Shown here: positions 62,360-64,000 of the stretch, one piece after another
How positions within the stretch are numbered: the first letter of the stretch is position 1
How the letters are laid out: every line of letters begins with the position of its first letter
Origin: Campylobacter hyointestinalis subsp. lawsonii
GTDB taxonomy: Bacteria; Campylobacterota; Campylobacteria; Campylobacterales; Campylobacteraceae
NCBI RefSeq assembly: GCF_013372165.1
Contig: NZ_CP053828.1
Coordinates: 62,001-126,000 of the forward strand
Reading direction: 5' to 3'
Length of the DNA: 64,000 bases
Program-made: the position numbers and the translations under genes
Notes under the pieces: model-generated
The model's input: only the letters and a program-made list of their open reading frames with translations
The model's database searches: none
Told to the model about the DNA's origin: nothing

Positions 62360-63367
62360 ATGAAAAAAAGCTTATTGTTTTTGGGACTTTTAACAAGTGC
62401 TATGTTGGCTAATGAGATAAATATATATACCGCAAGACATTATGATGCAGATCAAAGAATATACGACGCATTTGAAGCAAAAACCGGCATAAAAGTCAGA
62501 GCTACTCAAGCAAAAGCTGGTGAGCTCATTAAAAAGCTTGAGATAGAAGGAAAAAGCTCAAAAGCAGATGTTTTTATCACAGCCGATATCGGGAATTTGT
62601 ACTTGGCAAAAGAAAAGGGACTTTTACAAAGCGTGAGTTCTAAATATCTAGAAGAAACTATTCCATCAAATTTACGAGATGATGAGAATCAGTGGTTTGC
62701 CGTTACAAAAAGAGCTAGAGTGATCGTTTATGCAAAGGATAAATTTGATCCTATAAAAGAAGGTCTAAATGACTATGAAGATCTTGCAAATCCAAATTTA
62801 AAAGATAAACTTCTTATAAGAAGTGGCTCTGCAGGATACAATAAAACGCTCATCGCTTCTCAAATAGCACATAATGGTGAGGCAAAAACGCTTGAATTAT
62901 CAAAAGGTATAGTTGCAAATTTTGCTAGAGATCCAAAAGGTGCAGATAGGGATCAAATAAGAGCTTTGGCTGCTGGTGAGGGCCTGATAGCAGTCGTAAA
63001 TACCTACTATATCGGTCTTATGTTAAACTCTCCAAAACAAAGCGATATCGAAGCAGCAAAGAGTATCGGTATAATCTTTCCTAACCAAAAAAGCTATGGA
63101 ACGCATATAAATATCAGCGGCGTGGGACTTACTAAAGCTAGTAAAAATAGAGATAACGCTATTAAATTTATGGAGTTTTTGCTAAGTCCTGAGGCTCAAG
63201 AGATCATAGCAAATATAAATTATGAATATCCGGTAAATAAAAATGTGAAACCTAGCCAAACTACGGCTGGCTTTGGCGAATTTAAAGAAGACGAGATATC
63301 TCTAAACAAAATAGGAGAAAATCTAAAAAAAGCCGTCTTCATTATAGATCAAGCCGGTTGGAAATAG
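62360..63367 (+). CDS. Ferric iron ABC transporter, periplasmic substrate-binding protein
   Basis: 335 aa from ATG 62360 (MKKSLLFLGLLTSAMLA), chosen for its signal peptide and AAAAGGA; an upstream in-frame start lies in the promoter region. The mature protein starts NEINIYTARHYDAD, the FutA/FbpA class 1-type iron-binding opening with Tyr and His, and has the NTYYIGLM tyrosine pair and GVGLTKASKN later. It should carry Fe3+ in the periplasm. The permease starts immediately after the stop. The C. jejuni equivalent is, from memory, cfbpA. Confidence 0.93.
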   Translation: MKKSLLFLGLLTSAMLANEINIYTARHYDADQRIYDAFEAKTGIKVRATQAKAGELIKKLEIEGKSSKADVFITADIGNLYLAKEKGLLQSVSSKYLEETIPSNLRDDENQWFAVTKRARVIVYAKDKFDPIKEGLNDYEDLANPNLKDKLLIRSGSAGYNKTLIASQIAHNGEAKTLELSKGIVANFARDPKGADRDQIRALAAGEGLIAVVNTYYIGLMLNSPKQSDIEAAKSIGIIFPNQKSYGTHINISGVGLTKASKNRDNAIKFMEFLLSPEAQEIIANINYEYPVNKNVKPSQTTAGFGEFKEDEISLNKIGENLKKAVFIIDQAGWK

Positions 63368-64000
63368 TTGAGAGCTATTAAATTTGGGGCGATTTTCGTC
63401 GCCCTGATCATCGTTTTTCCTATATTTTTTATCTTTATCGAAATGTTTTTCGGCGATTTTTCTTTGCTGAGCCATTTTATGAGATATCTGTTAGCCCCAT
63501 ATATCAAAGACACTTTTACGCTGCTTATTGGTGTGCTTTTTCTTAGCAGTGTTATAGCCTGTATAAGTGCTTATTTAGTCGTGAATTTCAAGTTTCCTTT
63601 TAGTAAATTTTTTGAATTTGGACTTGTTTTGCCACTTGCTATTCCTGCTTATATATTTAGTTTTGCTTATGTTGGACTTATGGATTATGATGGCGAATTT
63701 ATGAAAATATTTGGCTTTAGACTTGATATGATGAATATTTATGGTGCGATTTTTGTCATAAGTATGTCGCTTTATCCGTATATTTATATGTTCGCTAAAA
63801 CTAGCTTTAAAACGCAGTCAAAGATGGTATTTGAGATCGCAAAAGTGCATAACATATCTGCTTTTAGTGCGTTTTTTAAGGTATCACTTCCACTGGCTAA
63901 ACCTGCGATTTTTGGTGGAATTATGCTTGTAGCTATGGAAACTTTGAGCGATTATGGGACGGCGGCTTATTATGGCGTAAATACTTTTAGCGCTGGTATA
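63368..64000 (+). CDS. Ferric iron ABC transporter permease, 3' end outside the window
   Basis: Open from TTG 63368, directly after the binding-protein stop, to the window edge (211 codons, no stop). The translation begins LRAIKFGAIFVALIIVFPIFF, with several membrane segments, matching the N-terminal half of the large FbpB/CfbpB-type permease (two fused binding-protein-dependent permease domains). The stretch FEIAKVHNISAFSAFFKVSLP, then LAKPAIFGGIMLVAMETLSDYG, is the EAA-type loop contacting the ATPase. Confidence 0.88.
   Translation, partial: MRAIKFGAIFVALIIVFPIFFIFIEMFFGDFSLLSHFMRYLLAPYIKDTFTLLIGVLFLSSVIACISAYLVVNFKFPFSKFFEFGLVLPLAIPAYIFSFAYVGLMDYDGEFMKIFGFRLDMMNIYGAIFVISMSLYPYIYMFAKTSFKTQSKMVFEIAKVHNISAFSAFFKVSLPLAKPAIFGGIMLVAMETLSDYGTAAYYGVNTFSAGI

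Overview
The window is AT-rich, tightly packed bacterial DNA and reads as a Campylobacter (class Campylobacteria) chromosome, probably a non-jejuni species of the fetus/hyointestinalis/lanienae type; the species is inferred, not shown. The pointers are the ribosomal-protein block with no rpmD, the zinc-binding short S14, the nfu - hypothetical - murE - ebfC - PDZ - ispA - tkt order that I recall from C. jejuni, gnTATAAT-type promoters, and G homopolymers of 8-10 bases inside surface-sugar genes.

Bases 1-26,800 are a surface-polysaccharide locus (O-antigen, LOS or capsule). It encodes sugar-precursor enzymes (DegT aminotransferase, SDR epimerase, WecB), three AsnB-type amidotransferases, two formyltransferases, two deacetylase-like proteins, a GNAT and a WbqC-like protein. 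It also has an MBOAT/SGNH O-acylation pair, an ATP-grasp/phosphoesterase pair, several glycosyltransferases, a Wzx flippase, a glucuronyl C5-epimerase-like protein, and on the minus strand the initiating phosphoglycosyl transferase. Genes overlap end to end. Five hold G8-G10 tracts, all in frame here. A sixth, the C5-epimerase, is out of frame with its hydrophobic N-terminus at a G6 tract. The cell therefore carries a combinatorial, phase-variable glycan decoration programme.

Bases 27,100-34,800 hold nucleotide metabolism: anaerobic ribonucleotide reductase nrdD, nadV (nicotinamide phosphoribosyltransferase), the nrdG activase, a pseudopilin, class Ia nrdB, a nitrilase-family hydrolase and pcm. 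The key observation is that the NrdD protein lacks its glycyl-radical C-terminus. That segment is encoded as a separate 53-residue gene (30803-30964), with its own ribosome binding site, overlapping nrdG and lying on the far side of nadV. This implies a two-piece class III ribonucleotide reductase, comparable in logic to the GrcA/YfiD spare part of pyruvate formate-lyase.

Bases 34,780-37,140 hold a decayed DNA methyltransferase/type III restriction cluster, sodB with a Cys-rich tail, and a PepSY-protein remnant. Bases 37,150-51,560 are the S10-spc-alpha ribosomal superoperon (rpsJ to rplQ, with secY, map, infA and rpoA). Bases 51,700-60,750 are the nfu-murE-ebfC-ispA-tkt housekeeping block, interrupted by panD, a third phase-variable formyltransferase and a chemotaxis receptor. 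The window ends with rpmI-rplT-ung on the minus strand and the start of a Fur-box-preceded ferric iron ABC transporter on the plus strand. I saw no tRNA, rRNA, CRISPR array, insertion sequence or replication origin.
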